A DNA stretch of 62,000 nucleotides from Zygnema cylindricum (GCA_037447655.1 JBBHKE010001456.1:1-62000), one strand, 5' to 3'. Shown: positions 35,027 through 56,838, numbered from the stretch's first letter. Notes: a model not told the origin generated them from the letters alone. Program-made: numbers and translations.

Positions 35027-35947
35027 CACGAAGAATATGTAAACCACGTGTTTTAAATTGACTGGCGCCACGAAAGCTACGATCCGATATTGAATATATT
35101 TCAGATTTTTAGCACAGACAAACTTAACTTCAAATATTCACTTGCGTACCATGTACCTGCGTACGAAGTAATCATACGACAAAACTTTTATACTTTTTGC
35201 GGACGCCAGTCTGTACGCCAACTCATTTTTTTAGGGTTCTTGTTTTCGAACATAACGAAAGTCTTTTGAGACAAATAGTGTGACAAACAAAAGTTATCGA
35301 AAACAGCGTGACGAAGGAGTGTTACGAGATTACATTTTATTTTTGGTTATATTTTTTAAAGCGCGCGTCATGTGCAAATTTCGTCAATTTTCATTGGTTT
35401 TACATCATGACACGTAGCTTAATCGTCCAGCGTGTCACAATGTTTTTCTTTATTTATCTGCCAACCCACCTCCTCGAGGTGGGTTGACAATTACAGAGAA
35501 AAATGAAGCGAACGCCTCGCAGATGAACATCCGACGGTCTGTATTACCTCTCAGACCTTCGGATTTTTCGTATAAAAACAAAATAATCGGTACGTTTTGG
35601 TACAGATAGTCGCAGATTTCTATAAACTACCCCACTTTTTGTCTGATGGAACGTCACCCTAAGATATGTAATCGCTCACCAAAATAGTATTATGGCTGGA
35701 AATCAATATTATATACTATATTTAAGTCAAATGATCGAAAGAAACCTGCGCCTAATTAGCGTTATCTGTGCTAAACCATCTGCGTGTGTACCATATAACC
35801 AATTTAGTCATTTGCCATTACACAGGCACACATACAACAACATACAAAAAATATATATATAAGATACGTTTCCATACTGATAACAAACGAAGAAAAATCA
35901 TCACAACCGTACACAATTAGTACACATGCCCTATGGTCAATTAAAAG

Positions 35948-36339
35948 TATTGTTGTGTATCGGATGAAATATTGTCGCGATAAAACCGATACCGATAGTC
36001 ATCAGCTATCGAACGGTGAGGGGTACCGATATATCCGTACAAAAAGTATGGAATTTATGGTACGGAAAAATGTACGAAATGTGTACGGAGATGTTACGAT
36101 GCAGGGGGGGGGGGGGGGGGGGAGGGAGGGGGGGGGGTGTGTGGGGGGGCTTTTGAACTTTTTTTCACAATCACTTTCCGTACCAAAGTATGGAGTTATT
36201 GCCGATAGTAACGATCCAGTGTTATTGTGATGAAAAACAGTTATTATCTTTTTCAGGGTTTTTTAATATCGATTATCGGTAGGCCCAAAAAGAAGGGGCA
36301 TATCGGTTATCAGCAGATGGCTACCGATACACAACACTA
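35948..36339 (+). mobile_element. hAT-like MITE T3 (copy A of the duplication)
   Basis: Begins TATTGTTGTGTATCGG and ends CCGATACACAACACTA. Flanks ATTAAAAG and ATCAAAAA match at six of eight positions. It carries a run of 19 Gs at 36104-36122 followed by more G blocks. Counterpart of T4. Confidence 0.75.
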
Positions 36340-37210
36340 ATCAAAAAGCCTAACCTGTAGATTAGGGTTGCGTATAATTGATTGAATGTAGCTAAATGTC
36401 AGCAAATAATAAAAATCGAATGAACCAAAAGCTATGAATAACCGGAGATAGAATTGCGGCTAATTCCAAGGTGACGTAGTACCCAATATGGAGAACTTGT
36501 AGGTGCACTTGGTGAATATTTCAAACTTAAATCACGAAAGTAGTTTTATCATAGACTCGCAGCTGAGTGATAAGCTTAGGATTCAAGGATCAATGTACAG
36601 CAATGTACATCAATATGCTCATAATTTAGCCGGAAAAAAAAAGGGAGAGAGAAAGAAACCTTTGCATCACAAACAAACCACTTTATTCACTCCGACCATC
36701 CCACTTTACCCTAAAAAATCCTCTCGACCGTAGTTTTGAAGTGCGAAAACAATTGGTAATGCTACATATTGTTACTCCACGGTATTTTGTGTACAGCACG
36801 TGTACCTCAATTGTTTTCGCATGATAAACCTATGCTCTCAACCCCTTAACTGCATGCTTTCACCCATCGGAACTGGAAGGAGCAGCTACTCGTGATCATG
36901 CGAACAGTAACAACCTTTTCATCAGTTTAAAAACCAAAAAAAATGGCAACTTTGAAACGAGTTGAAGTTCTCGATCCGCAAGTATAACCAAAAAAGATGT
37001 TTACAACTCAGCTTTTCTAAAATTCTCCAGGTCACCTACCAACATTATTAAGCATCACCTGCCTCTTTCTAATGCACTCCTCTTTTCCCTCCTCTTTTTC
37101 CAATGCCCTAATCTCTTCCCTAATCTTTTCCCTCCTCTTCCCCCCCCCCCCTTTTCAAATTTCCTCTTTTCCCTCCTCTTTCCCAATGCATGTAAAGTAT
37201 ACAATCCACT

Positions 37211-39218
<2,008 letters not shown>

Positions 39219-39353
39219 TTAAAAATAGTACCACTTAACTGCCTCGTTCAAAAAAATGATTCTTCAGAAACACAAGCTCATTTCCCGAGCATAAAAAAAA
39301 AAGAACTTCACAACTGTAGTACTCCAGGCACTCAAATGAGCACTTGAAAAAAC

Positions 39354-39907
39354 AAATTAGAGTAAATGATTTCCTTCAAAACCCCCAAATTCCCAAATAG
39401 CGTCAATAACGCTAATTGTTTCATTACGCTATCTATTTCATTACGCTAATAGCGATTCACGGTGTAGTTATTAGTGTTAACAATTTTTTCGCCACTTCAA
39501 ACATCTTTTCTCCGTACACACTTCTCCGATATTCAAATGAAGACCGCTAATTGAAAGCTGAGAATCTTACCTGCCAATCGCAACCGTCAGATATACAATC
39601 TGATAAGTGTGTACGGAGAAAAGATGTTTTAATCGATGAAAACAGCATTAACAGTAATAGCGATAGACGATTAGACGGTGTACAGTACACTAACCGTGTA
39701 TCGCTTCGTTATTAGTGTTAAATGGCTTTTCGCAATTCCAAACATCTTTTATCCGTGCACACATGTTCAATTTTCGAAGACAGACGGCCAATCGGAAGGT
39801 TAGATTTATTCCTTCAATCGGAACCGTCAGATTTATAACGACAAGGATGCAGGAAGAGAAGCTGAAAAAATCATTATCGCTAATAACGATACACAGTGTA
39901 CTGTCCC
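39354..39907. mobile_element. Cluster of TA-flanked MITEs
   Basis: Within the cluster 39688-39898 is a complete unit: ends CACTAACCGTGTATCG and CGATACACAGTG, with TA on both sides. To its left, 39354-39685 holds fragments with AATAGCGATTCACGGTG and GTACGGAGAAAAGATGTTTT words of the same families. The cluster begins exactly at the right edge of duplication copy A and is absent from copy B. Confidence 0.6.
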
Positions 39908-41016
39908 TGTTGCTTCACTGTACGAAGGGTCTTTTGTCCTTGATTCTGTCGTCACCAATAGGCACATTCTATTGGCTCCTCAAGTCCTGGAGCTGAAAGA
40001 ATGATTGTTGTAGACATATTTTTGGCGTTTCCTTCGATTTTTTGACGTTTTCTTCTTCAGGGTAGCCACGCCGACCTACCCGACACAAAGGCGTCACGAA
40101 TGACGCTGAAATCGGCTCTGACAGATCTACTATACCTAACAGTGCATAGAACTGCACATGGCTAACCAGTACGGATTTTCTGAATGGCTGGACCGTACAA
40201 ATACCTTTATTTCGGGCTCAGACTTTAAGACAAAAAAACAAAATTTGAGCAAGAGTACACAGAGGAGAACTCGAGATCAGTCTGTGATCTGCAGACTATT
40301 TTGTCTTTTAGTGAACCTTTTGACAAAATCAAACGCATGCATCTATTGCCCAAATACATGCGCTTACAGTACATTTGTCGTTAGCGAAATGATGATAACT
40401 GTACCCTGCGTTACAGCAGTGGTCTCTTTTAAAATTCCGATGGTCCTTGGATATTGATCTATTAGGATCGAAGTATCGAACGGTTTCCAGTAACGCTTCG
40501 GGTCCAATGATTGGACGGTCTTAACAAGCGTACTTTATTTTGAATAATTGCGCACCGTCTATTCTGGAAAGCACATGTACTGTACCTTCCGATACTGGAG
40601 TTAGGGTTTGATATATTACAGGCAGACCTGCTTGACGAAAAGTTTTAGGGTTGAGCGCTTCCCGCCGTCCTGAGCCGGCTATAAAGCAGTACCATAGTAC
40701 AGTTTAGTACATTACAGTACGGCAATATAACGTCTTGTACTTTGCGTTAAATGACATGTCGTTTTATTCCTATCGGACAGATATATAATTTAGGGTTGGG
40801 ATTGGGGTTTGTATTTTTGTTTTTGTGAGTTGCCGTGTTTTTCATTTGAGTTAGGGTGCTTTTATTTTCCTTTTTGTTGTTTCCTTTTTTTAGGGTGTGT
40901 TTTTGTCGCTCTTTTTGTTTTTTTGTTGTTTTTCAGTGTTGGTCATGCCACCCCTTTTGTACCCCCAGACTCAGATGGTTTACCATCGTGCTTTTTAATT
41001 TATTCTGCATTTGTGC
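39908..41016. other. Spacer between the duplicated segments
   Basis: No gene recognised. A 99-codon open frame at 40158-40457 has no known features. GTAC-rich sequence (for example at 40690-40740) and a T-rich stretch (40805-40940) are present. Confidence 0.4.
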
Positions 41017-47812
<6,796 letters not shown>

Positions 47813-48747
47813 GAGCCACGTGGCACAACAAGATACCGTATAAGAAAGCCTGAATGAGCCTGTTAGCAAAATCAATGACTCTGTTGAAATTGATAACAAC
47901 AAGGTGAAGAAGTTACCTGGCACGGAGTTACCTGATAAGGTCTAAAAGCATCCTTCAGAAGTGTATCAGAAACCGTTTGAACTTAGAAGAAGCTCTAAAA
48001 CAACTTGGAGGCATCATTCATACGCATTCATAAATTTTTTATGTGAAGTCAAAATGTACACTCACGGTAAGACTTGAAACATTCTCTTGGGTTTCTTGCG
48101 ATAAAGTTTATGATTCTAATTTCCAATATCGTACAGCAAAACTACCGTTTTATTATTACTTGTCAATCATACCAATAACTCTTTTAGTGTTGAATAAAAC
48201 TGTAATTAAAATTAGATTTTCTCGAGATGAGAACAAGCAGATTTTGATTCTTTCATCACATCCAACATTCTACTCTTTCCTTAACATTTAACCCAACAGA
48301 TAAACTGTATATCGCCAAAAACATAATAATGGTCCCCAAAAAACGTCTCAAATTGCTAACATAGGTAGAACTAAGCAGCTACAGCAATTACCAATGTAGC
48401 TGGTGAATTCAAACAACTGAAAATGCCAAAAAAAATCTTCTTCTGTTAGCAATACATTAATTTTCCCACGCTACCTGAGTTCACCTTGAGAAGTGTAGAG
48501 AAACTACAAGCGTGCATATATTTCACATATGATAGAGGTTGTAATACAAGCAATTTATTGGAAACAACATAGACCTTGCAATTTCGGCCTGCTCGGAAGC
48601 TTAGTACACATGCACAATTCTTGAGCACCCACCTGGAGCCATGTTGCAAAAACCTCAACGCAATTTCCGGGAGAAGTGGCGCCGGTGTGAGAGAGAGAAA
48701 GAGAACCGAGAAGCAGAATAAGTCACGCATCCACAAAGTCTTAGTTT

Positions 48748-48935
48748 CACCGTGTATCGCTATTAGTGTATAATTTTTTTTTCCACTTAAAACAGTTTTT
48801 CTCCCTGCACACCTGCTTTACTGCTAATCTGACGGTTTCGATTGAGAGGTAGGATTTGTACCTTTCGATTGGCGGTCTCCAACAGGCAACAGAGAATCAG
48901 ACAGGTGTGCACGGAAAGACGTTTTAAGTGCATGC
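48748..48935. mobile_element. Truncated MITE in the divergent promoter region
   Basis: It starts ACCGTGTATCGCTATTAG, like the TA-flanked units near 39688, and contains an inverted pair TCCCTGCACACCTG and CAGGTGTGCACGGA with ACTTAAAACAG and GACGTTTTAAGT outside it. The right terminal repeat is missing. Confidence 0.5.
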
Positions 48936-48956
48936 TCTGTGGGTTTGAATTCTGAA

Positions 48957-49030
48957 TTTCGTACAGTATATTACAGTACAGGTAAGTACTGTACTGTACT
49001 GTATTTGTACAGTATTTCCTGTATGGTACC
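48957..49030. repeat. GTAC/TACTG dyad-rich stretch
   Basis: Alternating CAGTA and TACTG words around GTACTGTACTGTACTG give several overlapping short palindromes. Similar composition is seen at 40690-40740. Confidence 0.6.
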
Positions 49031-49260
49031 CGAGGTCATCGACAGTATATTCAAAGGAACACCATTTCCCGCCCCCCACTCTTAAATTTCATCATCTTTC
49101 GACAAACCACAAACTGGAGACGTTTTGAGTCACGTCCAGGCTTTAGTCTGATGATACATCTCTACAAATTTAAATCCACTTGTCAATCTTGTCGAGCTCT
49201 CCGCATTTTTAGCATCAGTCGATCGTTTCTATTGCCCTCTCGTTATACTTTCTTCATCCA

Positions 49261-52200
49261 ATGCTTCCCTCCACTCTGAGAAGCCAAAATGTTGTCGTCT
49301 CATTGGCTCTTTCATCACAACGCTCTTTGAAAAAATCTTTATTTTTTTGTACGGAATCCAAACGCCTCCTTGTTACGCTTGTGAATCGCGACGCGAGAAG
49401 TAAAAGTTTTGTCGTTTTCGACAATTTTCCAGCCAATAGCTACCGCCGCAATATTGAGATTCGGGCAGCACATCAAATCTTTTTTTCGGAGGAAAAGAAA
49501 ATTGTAACGACTTTGGAAGCATCCACAAGCAAAGACGGGCCATGGAGTCTTCTCCCTGGGGGACAGGTAACTTCAATTCTTGAACTCCTTTTTTTTTCTT
49601 TTTTTTTTTTGTGGTTAGTTTTAAGGAGCTTTTATTTTTTTTCATTATTGTTTTTTTTTTCTTTGGTTTTTTTTTCATTATTATTACCATTGTTTTTTGT
49701 GATGAATTATAAGTTTTTCTGCCCCAGGTTTAAACATTAATTGAAGTGTATGTTTTAGAAGGGAAGGTTCTTCGCTTGAAAATTAAAAATCAAATGTTTA
49801 ACACTTGGATTTAAACATTTCATTTCATTTCATTTAAAAATTTCGTTTCTTTTCATCCATCTCATTTTCTTTTTCATTTTTATTTTTTACTTTTTTTTTG
49901 TTTTTTTGTTTGACTCATGAGGCTTCAAAACATATGCTTATCATTTCATTTTTCTGATATCTCCTTTTCAAAACCAAATAATGAAAACAGGATTATATAC
50001 TTAACACGGGCTCCTGATTAGTGTGGAATTAATTTCGGTTTTTAGTCGAATTGGACAAATTTATTGATTTTGACAACAATTTTTTCCGCTTGTCAAATGT
50101 ACAATCTTTTGTTTATGAAAATTTTTGCTAAAATTGAATTAAGAAAGGTTTGTATTCTTGAAGTCCCTATTACGACTACTTCAAGAAGAAAACTTCTAGT
50201 CTTTTCTAAATCAATCTGGTTAAACTCCCTCTTATATGTTTTAGAAATCTCAAAATTAGGTTTTAATAAGCTGTTTTTAGAATGCATCCAAATTATAGCT
50301 TTTCACTATTAGCTTAGTATTGACTCAGGATTTAAAGCCGAGATCGAGCTTTTATTCATGTTTGTTTATGTTTGTTGGAGATTTTTTAGTTATTTTTGAA
50401 CTTTTTAGGTGAGTCTTTGAAGTGTTCTTTAAAACAGTAATGAACAAAAAGTGATTTTGTGGATTATGTCTCAAAATAACCTCTTGAACTTTTTTTTTGG
50501 GGGGAGTCTTTCAAAACTTAAGCTATTTCTTGGATTAAATTGTGTCATGATATATCCTTAAATTATCTTTCAGAATAATTCTTAGTCTAGCCACTCGATC
50601 GACATTTGAGCCAACCTTTGATTTTAGATTGTCTCCATTTTAATTTGACAGTAAACTTTGAAATCTAAAACTTAACCTCAATTTTGTCCCCAATCTCAAT
50701 CCGTGGCTCACTCTCACTGTTAATCTCAGTTATAATCTCAATCTTAGTCTACTCTTCTCACCAAATTCAAGATCCTGAAATTGTCATTTGTTTTTCATTT
50801 TTGTTCATTTTTTGTAGGCGTCCGGCGCAGCACTAATGGACGAAGGACTTGTAAATGCGACAGTTCACCCAGACTTGCCACCTGTCACTTCTCTGAAAGA
50901 CTTTTTTCTTCAACCTTTATTGAATAAGCAATCTGCTGATGGGAGAAAAAACGGTACGGCAAATTACGGAGAGGGAGAAATGAAGGAGAAGTCTCCAGTT
51001 TCAGAATTAAAGTTCGGTTTTCGAGGATGGCAAGTGCGAACAGTGGCAGCTCAAACTGGTTCCATGGGAACAGCTGTTGAGAAGATGAAGGAAAGAGCAA
51101 AAAAGATAGAGGAAACAGGGAATGGGGGATCACTACTTCTGGTTTCTGGAGGTGAGACCAGAGAGTTGGAGAGAGAATATATGCACCCAAAGAGCATTTT
51201 TTTTTTTCAATTTTGTTCATGGAAACAGAATGTATCTGTCAATTTTTCATCCATGCAAGAGTGGTATGAACAAAACCTTGGCAGTGGAGGTAACACAATA
51301 ACACTGAAGGAAGCATTGAATTACAAATATCGTTAGGAATCATTACCGATTATAGTGAAAAATGCCATTCTATGGATCCTGCAGAAAATGTTGACCAACG
51401 TCCTTTGTTGATATTTGGTGTTTGGGTGACTGCTAACAAGACAAAATAAGAGTACATCTTACATCAATGGTGAAGAATGATTTCAGGACATCCTTTGCGC
51501 CAATTGCCGCTTTCCAGGAAGCTACTTCCTGCGAATTCGGAGGCTATGTTAAGGGAAGGACATAAAATGCGACAAAAGGGGGAGCTTCCTGAATGTGAGA
51601 CAAGAATCTGGTTAAAATTAGCTTGTGAGGGTCTCTTATGTTGTTGGGGAAATCGGTTGTGAGAGAGGAAGTGGGAGCGAAGGGTGATGGTGAGGAAGAG
51701 TTAGAGGGACAGAGAGATTTGTTGTGGTAGTTTTTTGCTCAGCTTTGTCCTATGACGTTGTCGGAGGTGTTGTGTCAAGTGCAAATATAGTGATTATGCC
51801 AATTCTCCTTTTTTTTCTCTTAATGTTTCATGGATGTTTCATTTCTCCTGAAACGAGAAAAATCCTCAAAATCTGTAAACAAGAGTGGTTTTTGAGTCCT
51901 CCAAATCCGGGCTTGCTTCAAAGGGTTGCAGCTGTGGGCCGTTGAAAATCCGTTGATTGAAACTGTGGACCGTCTAGAAAGAAAGGTCGGTATATATAGT
52001 GTATAGTAATAGTATTGATTTCTTATGTCTATCAAGAATGCATGTGTAATTACCAATTTTTGCATAGTCCTTAAAGTTAGATTTTTTTGGCTCTCAGAGT
52101 TAAATGATCTTTGTCTTGTCGGCCTATACGATTTTAACAAACCAATGCAACTTTATACTTGTCTACTTATGTTTCCAGTGCTTATGTACTAATGTCAATA

Positions 52201-53756
52201 ATTAAACACAGCAGACTACATAGAATTAGACTCCATCCATTATTAGAATTATTAATTCTAATTTTGGTATGGATGACAATTAATGACACTTATGGTGTTA
52301 GGTTTATTAATACCATTTTATGGTGAAAGGTTCCCCCACAAAAAAAATGGTATAATTTCAGGTTATAGCTCAAAAAGCCACTTACGATGTGCTAACATAA
52401 AGTGTAGTACACTGAAGAAAAGGGATTTATATAAATGCTTATATATATGTCCATGCATGTGATAAAACTAAATCTTGGAAGGTTTCATTAAGGCAAGCGT
52501 GTCCGCCCCCTCCTTCCCGGGGTTCTTTATTTTATTTCTGAATCTCGATTCTGGTAGAGGACGTACTTTGTTTGGGGTTCTGTTTGGCTTGTCTTTCTAT
52601 ATGATTTGGAATTCTTAGTAGCCCCCCTCCGTCCCTCCCCCCCTTTCTCTCTCTCTCTCCCTCTCTCTCTCCCTCCCCTCTCCCTCTCTCTCTCCCTCTG
52701 ACCACCATCCCTCGCACCAACCCTCCGTCCCCTGAATCTCCCCCTCCACCGGTCGATCTTTCCATTACATTTTCCTTCCTTCTTGCCTCTTCCAGCATTA
52801 ATCCTTTTTGATCGTCGACATTCTCCTGAACTTGTTTCTATTATTAACGTGATCCACCATCGGACTTATGATGACCCCACAATTCTTCTAACCCTGTTTG
52901 AAAGCAATTTGTCCTGACTCCGTGTTGTTTGGCGCGTTTGGATTAAACTGAGATAACTTACTTGTTTTTGTCTTGGACAGTGAGCGATATGGATGTATGT
53001 GCTATGAAGATGTGTCCAGGTGCGGAGGCGGATTCAGTTCTTGAAAGGTACAGAAAAGGCGAAGCCACGGCCGGTTCTGAGAAGGAATCACAAACAGAAT
53101 TTCGAAGAGAGGAAGTTCGAAAGATGGCCTCGTTTGTTTGTCAACTACCAGGTTAGTTGATTTCCAATAAATGAAGAAATAAAGTTATGTTAAAGTTTCT
53201 GTTCCAACTAACCTTGTTCGTGTGTTCTTTTCAGAATCATGCTGTTTGGGATTATTCAATATTCTTTGTTTTTTTGGTTTATTTCTTGTTTATGTCTTTT
53301 GTCCACATAATTTTCTTTTGGCTCGTTGCCCTCTTTCTTTTGCTCTAGTTTCCATTTTACAGTTCTCCCTTTTTCAATATGGTTCTCTCTCTCCTTTAAA
53401 TATTTTGTTTTTAGCCAAATGTATTTTAGTAATGCACATACATGAGTTTAATTGAACATATGTGAACCTTTTAATGATCGTATTTTTGAACCCTTATTGG
53501 AGTGGTGCATCCAATCGAGCCTTTTTTTCTTCTTTACTTCCACTCTAGTTGTTGTGCATGCTCTGCATCTATTTAATCTCATACTTCCATAAGTTTCTAT
53601 ATTTCCAAGTTGTTTTATCACACTCAATAGTCAGAATTGGTCAATATTGCAGGAATTGCCGGCCTTCATCTTATGCCAGTCACTCCTCGAGGATGGCGAG
53701 AATTAACTCCATTGGTACATCATTTAAGGGGACTAAAACAAGATTTAGGACGATAG
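49261..53756 (+). CDS. Probable MetF-fold (methylenetetrahydrofolate-reductase-like) protein, one exon missing
   Basis: Exons with matching phases: 49261-49566, 50818-51151, 51487-51630, 51924-51985, then 52981-53151 and 53653-53756, ending in a TAG stop. Splice sites are GT-AG. The assignment rests on barrel-strand-like stretches seen in MTHFR relatives: KKIVTTLEAS near the start, GGSLLLVSGGHPLRQLP, LQLWAVENPLIETVDRLERK, and LPGIAGLHLMPVTPRGW near the C-terminus. MTHFR family enzymes are FAD-dependent and reduce methylenetetrahydrofolate to methyltetrahydrofolate. Exon 51924-51985 ends in phase 0 while 52981-53151 needs one base before it, and the expected next barrel strand (AGA..TQ-like) is not found, so an exon between 51986 and 52980 is unrecognised or lost. 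The first 60 residues are Ser/Arg-rich and could be an organelle transit peptide. The gene could be a decaying copy. Confidence 0.5.
52617..52700 (+). repeat. CT-rich tract
   Basis: TCTCTCTC and CCCTCCC repeats on the plus strand inside the gap of the MetF-like gene where an exon is expected. Confidence 0.6.
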
Positions 53757-54895
53757 TTCATTTTTGTTCATATGTATTTGAGTTTCGATCGCTGTTGTCA
53801 CGGGAATCTCTTCATTTTCATTTTAATTTTTTGTATTATTGGAGTTGATAGGTTATTCGCTCTGTGCTGTAACTAGGGTTCCATGTTTCTAGTTCAAAAG
53901 TTTTTCTCAGTTTCAAAGGTTCCTTATCTACTGTTAGATTACGACTGTGCAAATTGTTTGAGCTCAATGAAAACTAATCGTCATGTATATAGTTGTTTTG
54001 AGAAAAACGTTTGCTTTGATCCTTAGGCTTTATTTTTCTCAATCTGGTGTTGGTTTTTCTTGGAAATGTACCCTTCACATGGATCTATGCTTTAAGTTCA
54101 ACATGTCGCCGTGACTGACCTGCCATTCCAAACTACGGTTCAAATGTGCCGAAATAACTGGAAACACTATGGCGTTAAATGACAAAAAAGGACAGCAGAC
54201 ACCACAATGTGTTGCCACCGCCATTTCTGGCCCAATCCAACAAAATAAGTATGGTGGAAGTCCATTAGCGAAAAAAATGAGGTTGTAACTGTTTGCTGTT
54301 CGATTTCGTACAATTTCGTATTTGTACCATACTTTTTTTAGGGGAAACATGTTTATTGGATAGTTGTTGGGAGGACACTAGCCACACAACGGACATGTAT
54401 TATTGGTACACTTGTAAAAGCAAAAAAATATCTATGACGAACACGCGATGTCAGGCTTACATGTTGTATATGACATGAGCCTTCAACCAGGGTGGATGCG
54501 GGTGCACCGAAAGTATCCTCTCACACTCCTTTTGTCATACACTGACGTTGAAAGTTTGCCGTGCCTTTTTGCCATTCCGTTTTGAAATTTTCATTCTATT
54601 TTCAAAAGTTAAATTTGGTAGCAAACTTTTCGCACGAGTCATTAATTACCTCAACTGGTACATATATTAAGTTCAGATTTTCCGTTTGAATAATCTTTGT
54701 TGATTTTCAAAATCTGAATACTAACCAACGAGGGACCAACCAAAATGAGCCAAAGCAGGTGAGAGGTTGTTCATTTTTAGTTCCCATGTATTCAAAAGGT
54801 CTACCAAAATACTTTCTTAATAAAGTCTTACTAGCTATAAAACCCCTAGAAGTTTGTCATTTAGTGAATATGTATGCATGTTTATCCCTAAATTG
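53757..54895. other. Intergenic sequence, nothing recognised
   Basis: Region downstream of the MetF-like gene. No open frame with family features and no element ends that I can pair. Confidence 0.4.
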
Positions 54896-55531
54896 TAGTG
54901 TTGTGTATCGGGAAAAACCTTATCGCGATAAAATCGATACCGATAGTCGTCGGTTATCGAACGGTGAGGGGTCTAGATACATTGCTCCGACACAAACAAA
55001 TTCCTTATCGGCGAAGTGGAAAAAATATAGTACACTATATAAAAGTACTTTATTACGCAGTTGTTCAAATCGTGCGATTTTTTCCTTTTTCCGATTGAAA
55101 CGTATAATTTGTGACTGTTGAAAAATCGCAAAAAATCGCGATGTACTTTCTGTCCGGTAAACTGAACGGGCAATCTACGTAAAAAGTACAGCGTTACCCG
55201 TAAAATGTAAGGTTTTTTACGGTAATGTACGGAATTTGACGAAAACATACGTCGCAGTTATTAGTATTTTCTGTCCAGTAAACTGAATAGAAATTTCACG
55301 GAACATGTATGTAATTTTTTCGAAAATGTACGGACATTTTCGAAAAGAGACGTTAAAATGTCACACTATTTGCGCGCAGTAATTATGAAAAATGTACGAA
55401 CGGCTTGTTTTTTTTTTTTTTCTGAAAGAAGCCGCCATAAAATGTTGAAAACGAAACCGCACGGACGCCGCCTCCCTCCGTCAATTTTACATGGTCTGTA
55501 CTTTATTTCTGTGCAGTCGTATGCTGTATGA

Positions 55532-55983
55532 TAGCCTATTGCCACCGGAGCATTTGTAACTTTTTGCCTACAACTCATCGGAAAACGGGTCTTGTTCACA
55601 CCAAAATTTTGGCACGTAAATCCGATTGAACACGTCACACGCTTCGACTTCATCAAACATAGGCGCGAAAACAAACCTGCAGAATGAATGTTCGAAGGAC
55701 GACGACGTTGGTTCAAAGTTTGACAGTTTTTTCGCGCAAAAACAATGAAATAGCCGTTCGGATGTTGTTTTTGCTTCGTGAGCTTTTGGGTTTACTGTTG
55801 GCCTGTTTCAAAGAAAGACGCAACCTTAACCCGACTTCAATATCCTCAAATATTTTGAGGAAGTTCTATTGTACGGTTTTCAGGGAACTTCCGAGAACAA
55901 CAAAATCGGTGCTCGGAAAGCCGTACATTATTTGAACGCCCGTCTGTTGCGGAAGTGATTTTTTTTCCGGAGGGAATAGGCTA
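55532..55983. mobile_element. MITE family M, copy 2
   Basis: Begins TAGCCTATTGCCACCGGAGC and ends CCGGAGGGAATAGGCTA, with TGA on both sides. Inside, AACATAGGCGCGAAAACAAA and GAACATTCAA-like words match, inverted, the sequence at 34900-34975 in P1. 452 bp. Confidence 0.65.
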
Positions 55984-56137
55984 TGAAGGATAGATAGAGA
56001 AGGCGGCCATGGCTTCTCAGATAGTATCAGACAAACGGATTTTGACAAAAACATTGAGTTGGATGAGATTTAAGCCTTGCTCTGCAAACGCGATTGAAGC
56101 CGTCCGTTACCGGTCGATGAAAAGATTCTGATACACG

Positions 56138-56582
56138 AATGGAGTGTAGAGTATATATAAACTCATAACATTGTTTAGCGCTCATTTAGCGGGAAACTTA
56201 CAAACTGCGGTATATGTAAAATTCATTTTTGTTTACATGTACGAAATAGTACGGACAAAAATCCATTAACGATTTTTATGATTTTTCAGAACGTTAAATG
56301 CGTTCGTTACGTATAGTTCGTCGCGAATGAATAGTTCGCACTAAACGGTGTGAACAACATATCGATTAGTGCAAACGTACCAATCGCGACGAATTATACG
56401 TAACGAACGCATTGAACCTTTTGAACAAATCGTTAATAAATCGTTAATAAATTTCCTTCCGTACTATTCCGTACATGAAAACAAAAAACTTATACATATA
56501 GCGCAGTTTGCAAGTTTTTCCCGTTAAATGAGCGATAAAACAATATAAATGTTTTAATAAATTATACACTCCATTAACGTAC
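56138..56582. repeat. Long inverted repeat (hairpin), about 440 bp
   Basis: AATGGAGTGTA at the left is mirrored by TACACTCCATT at the right. Inside, GCTCATTTAGCGGGAAACTT pairs with TTTTTCCCGTTAAATGAGC, and TGCGTTCGTTACGTATA with the inverted TATACGTAACGAACGCA. Nearly the whole segment folds on itself around position 56360. Confidence 0.75.
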
Positions 56583-56838
56583 TAAAATTTCTTCATGGAC
56601 TGGCTTCAACCACCATGTTAGGAGTCTACGTCATTGTGTCGAATATTTGGGTTCAAATCTCTGTAAACGCAATTTTTGACAAAATCCATGGTCGCCTTCT
56701 CTCTCTATCTTTTCAACATTCTATGGCGGCTTCTTTTAAAAAAAAATGAAGAAGACGTTCGTACAGTTTTCAAACTTACCGCGCGAAAATAGTTCGACAT
56801 TTCAAACGTCTCCTTTCGAAAATGTCCATACATTTTCG

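Larger units (their letters stand above)
33204..35659. mobile_element. PIF/Harbinger-like element P1 (2456 bp), composite
   Basis: It begins GGGTGAAGTTCCATCAGAC and ends GTCTGATGGAACGTCACCC, with TAA on both sides (33201-33203 and 35660-35662). Copy B of the duplication has the empty site with a single TAA, proving the insertion and its 3-bp duplication. No transposase is visible. Two or more smaller elements are nested inside. A palindrome (CCACCTCCTCGAGGTGG, about 35467) lies near the right end, recalling the palindromes of H1-H5. Confidence 0.85.
47813..49260. promoter_or_regulatory. Shared upstream region of two divergent genes
   Basis: TRM8 (minus) and the MetF-like gene (plus) start at its two ends, so it should hold both promoters and 5' untranslated regions. 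No TATA box can be assigned with confidence. It contains a truncated MITE at 48748-48935 and a dyad-rich GTAC stretch at 48957-49030. Confidence 0.4.

Noticed and set aside
36503-36733. Open frame MHLVNISNLNHE, repeated at 42275-42595
   Set aside because: It is identical in both copies only because of the segmental duplication; it lies beyond the TRM8 stop, has no family match and ends differently in the two copies.
56640-56670. GGTTCAAATCT, a B-box-like word
   Set aside because: No A-box or cloverleaf at the right distance, and it lies in the arm of a foldback element.
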